Shown here piece after piece: positions 42,554-52,209 of a stretch of DNA of 64,000 nt. Every line of letters begins with the position of its first letter. The stretch's first letter is position 1. The translations under genes and the position numbers were made by a program. The notes beneath the pieces are model-generated. The model worked only from the letters and a program-made list of their open reading frames with translations, did no database searches and was not told where the DNA came from. Origin of the DNA: Streptomyces monomycini (GTDB lineage: Bacteria; Actinomycetota; Actinomycetes; Streptomycetales; Streptomycetaceae); the NCBI RefSeq assembly GCF_022271435.1, contig NZ_JAFIQY010000020.1, forward strand, positions 1-64,000, given 5' to 3'.

Positions 42554-43993
42554 GTGGGACGTCATGGGGAACGTCACGGTGGGGGCCGGCACGGCGGTAC
42601 GGGGGCGGCGCGGCCGCCGCACCCGGCGGGCGGGCCGGGCGACGGGCGGGGCCGCAGGTTTCGCAACCGGTCCCGGGCCACCGCCCTGCTCGCGATGGGC
42701 GTGGCGGTGCTGGCCATGGCGCTGGCGATGTGCGGTTTCCCGCCGGAGAACGGCAGCGGCGGCGGACGGGCCGCCGGGTCGCCCGGCGCGCAGGTCGGCT
42801 GGGGCTTCACGCACACCGAGTACAGCGCGGACCGCGGTGAGGAGCCGGCCACCGCCAGCGCCGACCGGCTGCTGTCCGCCGACCCGATGCCGCAGAACCA
42901 GCACGTCATGGGCTGGGGCGCGCAGAACCCCGAACCGAGCCCGGGGACGTACGACTTCAAGGAGCTGGACAGCCGCGTCGACCTGATCCGCCGGACCGGC
43001 GGCACGCCCGTACTGACGCTGTGCTGCGCCCCGGACTGGATGAAGGGCGGCACGGCGGGCGAGACGGACTGGAGCGAGCTGGAGAAGGCGCCGAGCCCGG
43101 AGCACTACGCGGACTTCGCCGCGCTGGCCGGCACGATCGCCCGCCGCTACCCGGACATCCGGCACTTCATCGTCTGGAACGAGCTGAAGGGCTTCTTCGA
43201 CGAGGGCCGCAACCGCTGGGACCACGAGGGCTACACCCGTCTGTACAACATGGTCTACCGGGAGCTGAAGAAGGCCGACAAGGACAATTTGGTGGGCGGC
43301 CCGTACGCGGTCATGGACAGCTACGCGCCCGGCGACGACACCTACGCCTCCGACGTCAAGGGCCCGTGGGGCAGCCTGGACCGGCGCACCGTCGACGCCG
43401 TCGAGTACTGGAACGAGCACAAGGCGGGCGCGGACTTCGTCGTCGTGGACGGCTCCAGCTACACCAAGGACGACCGGTACGTGCCCGACGCGTTCACCGC
43501 CACCCGCAAGTTCGCCGACGTCGGGCGCTGGCTGCGGGAGACGACCGGCCTGCCGCTGTGGTGGGCGGAGTGGTACGTCGAGGTGGCCGACCGCAACGAC
43601 GACCGCCGCGGCTGGAGCGAGCCGCGCCGTACCGCCACCCAGGCGAGCGCGCTGATCTCCATGGCCGAGGGCGGCGCCACCAGCGGCTTCTACTGGAACC
43701 CGCAGAACGAGGGCGCCGACTGCCCCGGCTGTCTGTGGCGCAGCACCGAACTCCGGGACGGCGGCAGCCGGCTGCCCATGATGGACCTGCTGTCCCGCTT
43801 CTCCCGCGCGTTCCCGCCCGGTACGTCCTACGAGCGGGTCGCCGTGGGCGGGGCCGGCCGCGCGGACGTCCGTGTGCTCGGCGACGACGAGGACGTCCTG
43901 GCCGTCAACACCCGCGACCGCCCCGTACGGGTGACGGTGGGTGGCAGACCCGTCACCCTGGACGCGTACGGGATCCAGTGGCTGAAGCGCTGA
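42554..43993 (+). CDS. Secreted or membrane-anchored clan-A glycosidase (GH39-like)
   Basis: 479-residue protein with one N-terminal hydrophobic segment (about 43-61, ending AMC, a poor lipobox) that serves as signal or anchor. A TIM-barrel glycosidase follows. FIVWNELKG holds the acid/base Glu210 after Asn, and LPLWWAEWY the likely nucleophile Glu339, the two strand-4 and strand-7 glutamates of clan GH-A. It resembles beta-xylosidase/GH39-type proteins linked to exopolysaccharide loci, where they trim or release polymer. GTG start is tentative; no ribosome site. Its stop lies three bases from the convergent flippase-fusion gene. Confidence 0.8.
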   Translation: MGRHGERHGGGRHGGTGAARPPHPAGGPGDGRGRRFRNRSRATALLAMGVAVLAMALAMCGFPPENGSGGGRAAGSPGAQVGWGFTHTEYSADRGEEPATASADRLLSADPMPQNQHVMGWGAQNPEPSPGTYDFKELDSRVDLIRRTGGTPVLTLCCAPDWMKGGTAGETDWSELEKAPSPEHYADFAALAGTIARRYPDIRHFIVWNELKGFFDEGRNRWDHEGYTRLYNMVYRELKKADKDNLVGGPYAVMDSYAPGDDTYASDVKGPWGSLDRRTVDAVEYWNEHKAGADFVVVDGSSYTKDDRYVPDAFTATRKFADVGRWLRETTGLPLWWAEWYVEVADRNDDRRGWSEPRRTATQASALISMAEGGATSGFYWNPQNEGADCPGCLWRSTELRDGGSRLPMMDLLSRFSRAFPPGTSYERVAVGGAGRADVRVLGDDEDVLAVNTRDRPVRVTVGGRPVTLDAYGIQWLKR

Positions 43994-43996
43994 CGC

Positions 43997-46900
43997 TCAC
44001 GACATCGTCACGAACCGCTGGACGAGAGCGACCAGGAACACCAGCAGCAGCGGCAGGGTGAACCAGAAGGAACTCTGCATCCACCGCAGCTTGCGCACGC
44101 TCGGCGGCAGCGCCACCCGCACCACCTCGCGGGCCCCGAGCAGCAGGATCAGCGCGCCGGCGGCCAGCGCGCCGACGACCGACCACGACGTCCACGTGAC
44201 GCGCGGTCCGGCCGGGCCGGGGTCCGGCTCGTCCACCGGGCCCGGCTGCTGCTGCTTGAGTTCGTACAGCGCCGCGTGCTCGTTGCTCAGCACGCGGCGC
44301 AGTTCCGGGCGCTGGTCCAGGGCGGTACGCAGCCGCTGCTCCCAGGTGGCGGCGTAGCCCGAGCCCAGGCGCAGCGACTCCGCCTGCGCGCGGTTGACCA
44401 TGAAGTAGGAGTGCGGCCCGGCGTCGCGCAGCGCGTCGACGACCGAGTCGGTGAGCACCGGGTCCCGCGGGGCGAGGACGGGGACGTACCGCACCCGTTC
44501 CATGTCCTTGGCGCCCCACGGTATGGCCGGGGTGACGTCGTTGACCGTGTCGTTGGACGGCCAGAGCAGCCGTGCCGTGGGCCGGTCGTGCGCGTAGACG
44601 TAGTCCATCGCGGCGACCTCGCCCGGCCGGACGCGCTCGAACGGCTCGTTGCCCCAGCGCGCCACCAGGAAGCCGGTCATCAGCACCACGCCGGTCAGCA
44701 GGGCGGCGAGCGGGCCCAGGCCGCGGCGGGTGCCGGCGGCGCGCGGGAACAGCGCGAGCGCGCCGAGGACGCAGGCGCCGGGCAGCGCGAACATGAACAC
44801 CCGCAGCGCCATCTCGCCGCCGTAGGACTGCATCCCGAAGGCGAGGAACGGTACGAAGGTCAGCACCAGCAGCGACCGTTCGGAGAATCCGGCGGCGCGC
44901 CGCCGCAGCACGCCCCAGCAGGCCAGCGCCAGCACCCCGCCGGCCAGCGCCACCCGTGCGTACAGCACCAGTTTGTGGGTGGTGTCGCCGGTGCCGATCC
45001 GGCCGGTGACGGACGAGGAGACATTTCCGCCGATGCCGCCCACACCGCCGAACAGCTCGTCGAAGTGCCCGGACCAGTACGGCTCGGCGAGGAAGCCGAT
45101 CCAGACCACGACCACCACGCCGAACAGCAGCGGCAGCCCGTACAGGGACGTCCGGCGCACCAGCACCAGGAAGGTCAGCACACCCAGCATCACGAACGGC
45201 GTGAGCTGGTGGCCCGCCACGGACGCCGTGAACAGCAGGGCCAGCACGGCCAGCAGCGCGACCCGCTGTCCCCGCCCGGCGGGCGCGACCTCCGCCTCGC
45301 CGGGCCAGCGCTTGCCGCGCAGCACCCGCGGATCGCGGAACCACACCAGTAGGACCGCCGCGAAGACCAGATACAGCAGATACGTGAAGCCCTGCGGGGA
45401 GAAGTAGTCCTGGCCGACCCAGCCGCACAGCGCGAACAGCCACGCCGCGCTCCACTTCGCGCGCCAACCCGCCCGTACGGACTTCAGCAGCAGGAACACC
45501 GGAGCCAGATAGAGCAGTTGGATGGTCAGCGGCCACCAGCGCAGCACCTGGGTGAAGTCCGTGACGCCGCACGCCTCGGCGAGGAACTGGGCTGCCGCGA
45601 AGAAGCCGGGCCAGCTCCAGCGCGCGTCCAGGTCCGGTACGGCGGTGCCGGTCCGGTCGATGTAGTCCAGGAAGCCCAGGTGCTGCCAGGCCGTCGGGAA
45701 GCGCGGCTCGGCCTCCAGGACGGCGGGCAGCGCGTGCAGGGCCACCACGGTCAGGATCAGCACGGCCGCCAGCAGGGCACGCCGCGGCCGGGACAGCCAC
45801 AGGGCCGAGGCGAAGGCCAGCACGAGCAGGACGGCGCCCAGCAGGGTCGCCGTGGGCAGCACGCTGATCAGACCGAGCCCGCCCATCCGGTCCAGGTCCG
45901 CGTCGTTCATGCCGCGCAGCGGCAGCCAGAACAGCGCGAGGGCGGCGCTCAGCAGCGCCCAGACGCCGAGGTCGGGGCGGTCGGACAGCCGGGCCGTGAG
46001 GCGGGTGCCGAGCGGGCCGGGGGCTGTGAGCCTGGCCTTCAGGAGGGCGGGCGCGGTGCGCCGGGGGCCGGAGGGTGCGGCGGGGGCCGGGGGGGCGGGG
46101 ACGCCCGGGGCCGGGCCGGAGCGGTCCGGCGGCGCGTCGTCCGCCGTAGGCGCCGCGGCGGGTTCCGCCCGGAACATCTTCGTGGGCGCGGCGGGCACGA
46201 CAGGCCCGGTGGCCACCGGCCGCTCCGTACCGCCGCCCCGACCGGCACCACTGTCCCCGCCTAGCCCACTGTCCCCGCCGACCCCGCCGTTCCCACCGTC
46301 CTGCGCCCAGGACGGTGCCGGCGGCCGGACGTCCGGCCGGCGTTCCATGTGGTCGAAGTCCACGTGCAGCCCCAGCGGCACCGTGTCCACGTCCCGCAGC
46401 GCCCGCTGCGCCCAGCTGGGCCGGTGCGGCACCGCGCCGTCCGTGCCGTCCGCCGCCTCCCGCGCGCGGTCCGGCCCCGGCGGTACGGCGGTGTCCGGGC
46501 CGGGCGCCCGCGCGTCCCCGAGGTCGCCGTTGACCGCCAGGTCCGCCAGGTCCCCGTCCGGCGCCAGCCCTTCGGCGGGCGCCCGTGTCAGCGGCGCGGA
46601 GGGGTGCCCCTTGAGGATGCGGTACAGCTTGACGGACGCGATCGAGACGATCACCGCCAGGCTGGAGATCTCCGCGACACCCGCGCCGGTCAGCCCCATC
46701 CGCGGCAGCAGCAGCACCGTCAGGCCGAGCACCAGGAGGCACAGCAGGCCCTGCATGTACGCCAGTCCGGACGTACGGCTCTGGGCGCGCAGCACCGCGA
46801 AGTAGACCTCCATCACCACGCGCAGCGCGGCGCCCACCGCGAACCAGCGCAGCAGCGGGGTGGCGGCGTCCGCGTACCCCTGGCCGAAGACGGCGAGGAT

Positions 46901-47944
46901 GTACGGCGCGCACACGAAGAGGAAGAGACAGACCGGGATCATGATCCGGGCCATCCGGCGCAGCGCGGCCCGGGTGTTCTCGGCCAGCCGCGCCGGGTCG
47001 TGCGAGCCCTCCACGGTCAGCGAGGCGCCCATGTTGATGGCGAGCAGGTTGACCGTGCCGCCGATGGTGGTCGTGATGTAGAAGTACGCGTTGTCGGCGG
47101 AGCTGACCTGGGAGGCGACCAGCACCGGCACCAGGTAGACGACGGCCAGCGAGAAGAGCGAGCCCGTGTAGTCGCCGGCCAGGAAGCGGCCCATCTCGCG
47201 CAGGGACGGTGGCCGGGCGGTGCGTGCGGTGGCCTTCACGTGCCGGGGCACCAGCCGCCGGAACACCAGCCAGCCCAGCGGCAGCACGGACACCCCGATG
47301 GCGGCGACCCACGAGACGAAGACGCCCGCCGTCGGGATCGCCACGGCGAACGCGATCAGCAGCCCCAGCTTGACCGTCGAGAAGACCAGGTTGCCGACCG
47401 GCACCCACAGCGCGCTGCGCAGCCCGGTCAGCACCCCGTCCTGGAGGGTCAGCACCGACCAGGCGATCACCGCGACGACGAACCCGAGCCCGTGGATCGG
47501 CCCGTGCAGGAAGCGGTACGAGGGCCCCCACAGGTTCAGGGTGAGCAGGAAGACGGTGGCGGCGAGCGCGACGACCACCGAACTGCCCAGGTACGTACGG
47601 AGGACCAGCCGCCCGGTGGCCCGGCCCGCGATCGGGATGTAGCGGGCCAGCGCGCCGGTCAGCGTCAGCGAGGTCAGCCCCGCCAGCAGCTTCATCGCGG
47701 CGATGGCCGCCGAGCCCTGGCCGACCGCGGACTCCGTGTAGTACCGGGCCGCGACCAGCCAGAATCCCAGACCGAGCAGCCCGGAGATGCCGGTGTTCAG
47801 CATCAGCGCGTAGGCGTTGCGGAACAGCTGGCTGCCCCCGCCGCCCTTCCCGCCGGGCCCCAGGCCGCCGAACAGGCGTCGCCGCCCGCCCCCGGCCGGT
47901 TCCCGTTCCGTGTGCCGCTCGGTCCGGGTGGTCGTGTCAGACAC
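43997..47944 (-). CDS. Flippase-like / polytopic membrane fusion protein for polysaccharide export
   Basis: 1315 residues in two membrane halves. Residues ~35-455 form a 12- to 14-helix MATE/Wzx-type oligosaccharide flippase (LFRNAYALMLNTGISGLLGLGFWLVAARYY; FLAGDYTGSLFSLAVVYLVPVLVASQ). Residues ~455-690 are a hydrophilic, Gly/Pro/Ala-rich cytoplasmic linker. Residues ~690-1300 form a second 12-plus-helix unit with large extracytoplasmic loops (PTAWQHLGFLDYIDRTGT; YWSGHFDELFGGVGG), like a polymerase or GT-C glycosyltransferase. Fusing translocation to assembly would couple export with polymerisation (inference). Overlaps the upstream deacetylase gene by eight bases. Confidence 0.82.
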   Translation of the reverse strand: MSDTTTRTERHTEREPAGGGRRRLFGGLGPGGKGGGGSQLFRNAYALMLNTGISGLLGLGFWLVAARYYTESAVGQGSAAIAAMKLLAGLTSLTLTGALARYIPIAGRATGRLVLRTYLGSSVVVALAATVFLLTLNLWGPSYRFLHGPIHGLGFVVAVIAWSVLTLQDGVLTGLRSALWVPVGNLVFSTVKLGLLIAFAVAIPTAGVFVSWVAAIGVSVLPLGWLVFRRLVPRHVKATARTARPPSLREMGRFLAGDYTGSLFSLAVVYLVPVLVASQVSSADNAYFYITTTIGGTVNLLAINMGASLTVEGSHDPARLAENTRAALRRMARIMIPVCLFLFVCAPYILAVFGQGYADAATPLLRWFAVGAALRVVMEVYFAVLRAQSRTSGLAYMQGLLCLLVLGLTVLLLPRMGLTGAGVAEISSLAVIVSIASVKLYRILKGHPSAPLTRAPAEGLAPDGDLADLAVNGDLGDARAPGPDTAVPPGPDRAREAADGTDGAVPHRPSWAQRALRDVDTVPLGLHVDFDHMERRPDVRPPAPSWAQDGGNGGVGGDSGLGGDSGAGRGGGTERPVATGPVVPAAPTKMFRAEPAAAPTADDAPPDRSGPAPGVPAPPAPAAPSGPRRTAPALLKARLTAPGPLGTRLTARLSDRPDLGVWALLSAALALFWLPLRGMNDADLDRMGGLGLISVLPTATLLGAVLLVLAFASALWLSRPRRALLAAVLILTVVALHALPAVLEAEPRFPTAWQHLGFLDYIDRTGTAVPDLDARWSWPGFFAAAQFLAEACGVTDFTQVLRWWPLTIQLLYLAPVFLLLKSVRAGWRAKWSAAWLFALCGWVGQDYFSPQGFTYLLYLVFAAVLLVWFRDPRVLRGKRWPGEAEVAPAGRGQRVALLAVLALLFTASVAGHQLTPFVMLGVLTFLVLVRRTSLYGLPLLFGVVVVVWIGFLAEPYWSGHFDELFGGVGGIGGNVSSSVTGRIGTGDTTHKLVLYARVALAGGVLALACWGVLRRRAAGFSERSLLVLTFVPFLAFGMQSYGGEMALRVFMFALPGACVLGALALFPRAAGTRRGLGPLAALLTGVVLMTGFLVARWGNEPFERVRPGEVAAMDYVYAHDRPTARLLWPSNDTVNDVTPAIPWGAKDMERVRYVPVLAPRDPVLTDSVVDALRDAGPHSYFMVNRAQAESLRLGSGYAATWEQRLRTALDQRPELRRVLSNEHAALYELKQQQPGPVDEPDPGPAGPRVTWTSWSVVGALAAGALILLLGAREVVRVALPPSVRKLRWMQSSFWFTLPLLLVFLVALVQRFVTMS

Positions 47945-48749
47945 GGCTTCCGTGCACCTTCCCCACTGCCTTGGCCGCCTGACGGGCCCTGCGGACCACG
48001 GCGTATCCCTTGGTGAGCGCCCGCTCCCGGGCGAAGTACCGGCCGACGGCCCGGCCCTCCACCAGCCGCGCGAACTCCTCGGCGGCGGTGTCGCGCCGTA
48101 CCGTGAGCCGGGTCAGCGCGTACGGGCCCTGACAGCGGCCCGCCAGGGCGTTGTTCACCGCCAGCGACTGCCGGAAGCCCGCGCCGCGCACCGCCCGCCG
48201 CACCCGCCGGCTGGAATGGCCGTAGGGGTAGGCGAACGACACCGGGGGAGTGCCCAGTTCGTCCGCGACGAGGTGCTTGCAGCGGGTGACCTCGAACCAC
48301 AGGCGGTCGTCGGACATCTGGTCCAGCTGCGGGTGGGTGTGGCTGTGGCCGCCGATCTCCACCCCGGCGGCGGCCAGTTCGCGCGTCTGGTCCCAGTCCA
48401 GCATGGTGTCCAGGGCGCCCCCGGTGTCGTACGGGCCGCGCAGCCAGCCGGTCGAGACGAACAGGGTGGCCGCGAACCCGTACCGGGACAGCGCGGGCAG
48501 GGCGTGCCGGTGCACGCCCTCGTAGCCGTCGTCGAAGGTGATGAGCACCGGCCGCTCGGGCAGCGGCCGGCCGCCCCGCCACGCCGCCCCCAGCTGTGCC
48601 GTGGTCAGCGGGGTGAAGCCGCGGTCGTCCAGTACGGCCATCTGCTCGGCGAACGCCCGCGGCGTCACGGACAGGTCCAGCGCGGCGGGCGAGGGCGCGT
48701 GCGCGATCGCGTGGTACATCAGGATCGGTACCGTGCACGGTGTGGTCAT
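47937..48749 (-). CDS. Polysaccharide deacetylase (NodB homology)
   Basis: 270-residue carbohydrate esterase family 4 protein. Motif 1 TFDDGY (Asp73, Asp74), motif 2 HSHTH (His135, His139) and motif 3 AYPYG provide the zinc-binding and catalytic set. It removes N-acetyl groups from GlcNAc-type sugars. There is no signal peptide or membrane helix, which is unusual and implies action on a cytoplasmic lipid-linked intermediate before flipping. ATGA overlap with the upstream glycosyltransferase; next gene is the flippase fusion. Confidence 0.9.
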   Translation of the reverse strand: MTTPCTVPILMYHAIAHAPSPAALDLSVTPRAFAEQMAVLDDRGFTPLTTAQLGAAWRGGRPLPERPVLITFDDGYEGVHRHALPALSRYGFAATLFVSTGWLRGPYDTGGALDTMLDWDQTRELAAAGVEIGGHSHTHPQLDQMSDDRLWFEVTRCKHLVADELGTPPVSFAYPYGHSSRRVRRAVRGAGFRQSLAVNNALAGRCQGPYALTRLTVRRDTAAEEFARLVEGRAVGRYFARERALTKGYAVVRRARQAAKAVGKVHGSRV

Positions 48750-49885
48750 GCCACCGCCCCCTCGTCGCCCGGGGCCGCGGACCCGCCGCCCGCCCGGGAG
48801 GCCGCGGGGGCCGTCGCCCCGTCCGGTTCGTGCGGGCCCGCGGGTTCCCGGGCCGTACCTCCCGTCCGGTCGTCCGGCACGGGTACCACCACGAAGCCGC
48901 TGTCACCCACCGTCCGCCGGTCGCGCCGCGCCCGCAGGCTGCCGAGCGCGTAGCCGAACGCGGTGGCGGACACCCCCGCGACGATCGCGCCCGCCCGGCC
49001 GGCCCCGCCGGGCCGCCGCAGCAGCGCGTCGCGCACACCGCGCGCGACGCCCGCCGGGAGCACCCGGGTCGCGTAGCGCCGTTCCGTCGACAGCCCTTCC
49101 CTGGCGCCCACGCTGCGCGTCACCAGCGCCTTGGACAGGCCCTCCGCGTACGTACGGGAACGGAAGTACGCGAAGCGCTCCCGGCCCGCCGGCACCCGGT
49201 GGTGGATCACCGACCGGTCGTCGACCAGCAGCACCGCGTCCGGCACGGCGCGGGCCAGCCGGATGCACAGCTCGGTCTCCTCGCAGCCCAGCGGCCGCTT
49301 CCCGGCGTCCCGGCCGATGCCGGTGGCGAACCCGCCGGCGGTCTCGAACGCCTCCCGCCGGAAAGAGGCGTTGCCGCCCAGGACGTTGCGGACGCGGACG
49401 GTGTGCGGGCCGCCGGCGCCGGTGGGGAACAGCCCCCGGTACGCGCAGCCCACCACCCAGTCGAACTCCTCGGGGAACCAGGCCGGCCGGCGCCCGGAGG
49501 CCCACACCGGCTCGGTCCGGCCGCCGACGGCCAGCACCCGCGGATCGGCGTACCCCTCGGCGAAGTGCAGCAGCCAGTCGCGTTCGGCCACCGCGTCGTC
49601 GTCCAGGAAGGCGATCACCTCGCCGGTGGACTCCGCGACGCCGGTGTTGCGCCCGGCGGACAGGCCGCGCGGCCCGGCGTTGGCCAGTACGCGTACCGGG
49701 CCGCCCGGCCCGGGTGACGCGAAACGTTCCCTCAGCCGGTCCAGCAGGGCCGGATTGTGGTCGACCACGAGCAGCAGCTCATGGGCCGGGTGGGACTGCT
49801 CGTGCACCGAGGCCACCGCGGCGAGGATGTCGTCCCAGCGGTCCTCGGTGTACGCGCAGACGACCACGGAGACGCGGACGCTCAA
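48746..49885 (-). CDS. Family 2 glycosyltransferase
   Basis: 379-residue cytoplasmic or peripheral GT-A enzyme. VSVVVCAYTEDRWDDILAAVASV begins the nucleotide-binding fold. GLSAGRNTGVAESTGEVIAFLDDDAVAERDWL contains the DDD metal/UDP-sugar motif, and LGCEETELCIRLARA is the ED catalytic segment. Start is a TTG overlapping the upstream stop (TTGA), with GGGAGAGG before it. Residues ~340-379 are a Gly/Ala/Pro tail. It transfers a sugar to the growing repeat unit; donor unknown. Confidence 0.87.
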   Translation of the reverse strand: MSVRVSVVVCAYTEDRWDDILAAVASVHEQSHPAHELLLVVDHNPALLDRLRERFASPGPGGPVRVLANAGPRGLSAGRNTGVAESTGEVIAFLDDDAVAERDWLLHFAEGYADPRVLAVGGRTEPVWASGRRPAWFPEEFDWVVGCAYRGLFPTGAGGPHTVRVRNVLGGNASFRREAFETAGGFATGIGRDAGKRPLGCEETELCIRLARAVPDAVLLVDDRSVIHHRVPAGRERFAYFRSRTYAEGLSKALVTRSVGAREGLSTERRYATRVLPAGVARGVRDALLRRPGGAGRAGAIVAGVSATAFGYALGSLRARRDRRTVGDSGFVVVPVPDDRTGGTAREPAGPHEPDGATAPAASRAGGGSAAPGDEGAVA

Positions 49886-50697
49886 GACGCCTCTCCCGTG
49901 ATCATGGCCGGGCGGGCGGGGCGCTTGCGGCGGGTGCTGCGCTCGCGCAGTATCACCTTCAGCACCCGGAAACCGTCCCGCACGGCCCGCAGGTTGCTCA
50001 CGCCGTGGATGCGGTTGTACTCGTGGCTGGGGATCTCCTGCACCTTCAGCCCGGCCTTGACCACGCGGATGTTCATCAGCGTCTCGACCTCGAACCCGTT
50101 GCAGTCCAGGGCGATCCGGTCCAGGCAGTGGCGCCAGAAGGCGTTGTAGCCGTAGCACAGGTCGGTGTAGCGGGCGCCGAACTTGGCGTTGACCACGGTG
50201 GTCAGCACCCGGTTGCCCAGCTTGCGCACCGGCGTCATGTCGTCGGTGCCGCCGCCGTTGGCGAACCGCGAGCCCTTGGCGAAGTCCGCGCCCCCCACCA
50301 GCGCGGAGACATAGCTGACGATCTCGGCGCCGTCCGCCGAGCCGTCCGCGTCGACCATCACGATGATGTCGCCGGTGCACGCGGCGAACCCGCTGATCAG
50401 GGCGTCCCCCTTGCCCTTGCCGCGCTGTTCGACGACCGTGACGTCGGGCCGCAGTTCGCGCGCGACCGCCACCGTGTCGTCGGTGGAATTCCCGTCCACC
50501 AGGACGACTTCGTGTATCCACTCCGGAAGTGTCTTGAAGACGTACGGGAGATTCTCCGCCTCGTTCATCGCGGGTATCACGACACTGACCGGCGGAGCTA
50601 TGGCCAGGTGCGAGGAAACGGGGCGGTATTGCCCCTCCGTGCGCACCGGCGTCAACGGCTTCGGATCCGTTTCCGCGGAGTGGAGAAATGAACTCAT
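49882..50697 (-). CDS. DPM1-like family 2 glycosyltransferase
   Basis: 271 residues, GT2 of the dolichyl/polyprenyl-phosphate sugar synthase type without membrane domain. PVSVVIPAMNEAENLPYVFKTL, DIIVMVDADGSADGAEI with the DAD metal motif, and GSRFANGGGTDDMTPVRKLGNRVLT are diagnostic. It probably charges a polyprenyl phosphate, providing the lipid-linked sugar used by the GT-C-like half of the fusion protein (inference). First gene of the minus-strand operon leading to the deacetylase and flippase; the promoter lies in the 387 bases upstream. Confidence 0.87.
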   Translation of the reverse strand: MSSFLHSAETDPKPLTPVRTEGQYRPVSSHLAIAPPVSVVIPAMNEAENLPYVFKTLPEWIHEVVLVDGNSTDDTVAVARELRPDVTVVEQRGKGKGDALISGFAACTGDIIVMVDADGSADGAEIVSYVSALVGGADFAKGSRFANGGGTDDMTPVRKLGNRVLTTVVNAKFGARYTDLCYGYNAFWRHCLDRIALDCNGFEVETLMNIRVVKAGLKVQEIPSHEYNRIHGVSNLRAVRDGFRVLKVILRERSTRRKRPARPAMITGEAS

Positions 50698-51084
50698 GAG
50701 TCTTTTTCCCTCTCGTCCGGTGGACCGCCCACCCCCGGGCGGCCCGGATGGGTATCCGGTTCGAAAGGGGGGTTCACACCCCGTTCACGACGGCAAAGAT
50801 CTTTTCGCCGGATGAACAGGGTGAGCTGGCATGTGTGTTTCCGGCCGCGCGGCACGTGTCCCGATGATCGGCGTGGTTCTCGGCATGTGAAGATCGGACA
50901 CGGCACCCCCCTACCGCGCCCCGCCCCGGGCCCTGTCGCGGCGCCTGAGCCCTCCCCTGGTGCCGCCTTGCACGACGTGCCGGTGCGGGTGGTGTACGAC
51001 GGTATTGATGACTGGGACTCTATGGCAATACCTTCACCTCGTATCCCGTTCCGGGTCATTGGCGGATATGGAGCGGTCCATTGA
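50698..51084 (-). promoter_or_regulatory. Promoter region of polysaccharide operon with inverted repeat
   Basis: 387 bases of relatively AT-rich DNA without a gene, upstream of the DPM1-like gene. GGTATTG (51001-51007) and CAATACC (51026-51032) form a perfect 7-bp repeat with an 18-base spacer, a candidate regulator site. Confidence 0.45.
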
Positions 51085-52209
51085 TCAGCCGCGCGACCGG
51101 ATTCGGCCCATCCGTTTGAGGAGACGATCAGCCGGCTCGAACAATTCCGGCCGGGACACCACCGTGTTGCGCAAAGCCCGCACCGGGACGCGGTGTGCGC
51201 GATGGCACAGCGCGACCGGATGGCGGTGCCGTGACACCCATCCTTCGGAAACGGTCAGTTCACGCGTCTTGAGACAGTCCTTGTACTGTTTTTCACCGCG
51301 CCCCAGATCGACGTAGGAGATCCCTTCGGCGGCGGCCCCCTCGGCCATGCGCAGATGCAGCACCAGGCCGGGCGAGAACTTCGCGTACGCCGGGTCGTAC
51401 GCGGGGAACCAGCAGGACAGCACCCGCTCGGAACGGATGCCGAAGTGCGCGGCGACCGGCGTGTCGCCCGCGTAGAGCACCGACAGCAGGCCGGCGAAGG
51501 ATGCGGTACGGGTGTGGAAGAGCTGGTCGACGAGCTGGACGATCCAGGGGTGGGCGAAGCGGTCGCTCCGTCCCGTCCTGCGGTACTGCGCCGACTTCCA
51601 GTCGAGCAGCCGGCGCAGCACGGCCGGGTCCCGTTCGTCGTGCACGTACCGCACCGGGCCGAACTCCCGGCCCAGTTTGCGCTCCTTGGTCCGGGTCCGG
51701 CGGGTGAACTTGGGGGAGTTCTCCAGCAGCCATGCCAGGTACGCCTCGTACCCCCGGTCCAGGTCGATGACGGGGGAGGCGAAGCTGTGCACCGGCACCG
51801 TCTCGAACGGCTTCTGGCCCTCCACCAGGTGGTCGAACTCCAGCACCGACAGCCCGCAGGCCTGGAGCAGTTCGCGGGCGTCCCACTGGAAGCCGGGCCG
51901 GTGCACCAGGCCCTGGGCGTCGGAGACGCCCAGCCCGATCGCCCGCCCGACACCCAGCGCCGAGCGCTGGAAGGGCAGGAACGCGGCCGGTTCGCCGTCC
52001 TCCCGGATCACCGCGATGCGCACCCCGCGCCGGCAGCGGCCGACGGCGAGGGCGAACTCGGGTGCGAGGAAAGGATTGGCCAGCTGGGGGGTGCCCAGCA
52101 GATGGGCCTGCGACTGCACCGTGCTCCACGCCGCCCGGTCGGTGCCGTTGAGTTCACCGGGGCGGTACACGCTGATGTCCACGTCAGTTCGTCCGACTTC
52201 CCCGTCCAC
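51085..52209 (-). CDS. CelD/BcsL-type acyltransferase (GNAT/FemAB fold)
   Basis: About 374 residues of the BioF2-like family found in cellulose and exopolysaccharide loci. NPFLAPEFALAVGRCRRGVRIAVIREDGEPAAFLPFQ at the start, HFGIRSERVLSCWFPAYDPAYAKFSPGLVLHLRMAEGAAAEGISYVDLGRGEKQYKDCL at the end: the GNAT-like CoA or aminoacyl-tRNA pocket with the terminal YKxxL signature. Likely acetylates or aminoacylates a polysaccharide intermediate. The start is uncertain: GTG at 52209 overlaps the upstream gene by 26 bases, and GTG at 52182 would avoid this. Confidence 0.82.
   Translation of the reverse strand: MDGEVGRTDVDISVYRPGELNGTDRAAWSTVQSQAHLLGTPQLANPFLAPEFALAVGRCRRGVRIAVIREDGEPAAFLPFQRSALGVGRAIGLGVSDAQGLVHRPGFQWDARELLQACGLSVLEFDHLVEGQKPFETVPVHSFASPVIDLDRGYEAYLAWLLENSPKFTRRTRTKERKLGREFGPVRYVHDERDPAVLRRLLDWKSAQYRRTGRSDRFAHPWIVQLVDQLFHTRTASFAGLLSVLYAGDTPVAAHFGIRSERVLSCWFPAYDPAYAKFSPGLVLHLRMAEGAAAEGISYVDLGRGEKQYKDCLKTRELTVSEGWVSRHRHPVALCHRAHRVPVRALRNTVVSRPELFEPADRLLKRMGRIRSRG

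Noticed and set aside
42554..42760. Glycosidase as a lipoprotein
   Set aside because: The Cys after the hydrophobic segment is preceded by Met (LAMC), which does not fit the lipobox consensus; a signal anchor is more likely.
43953..47531. A 1192-residue open frame overlapping the flippase-fusion gene on the same strand
   Set aside because: Shadow frame of high-GC DNA: Arg/Ala/Gly-rich, no domain, while the other frame gives clear membrane helices.
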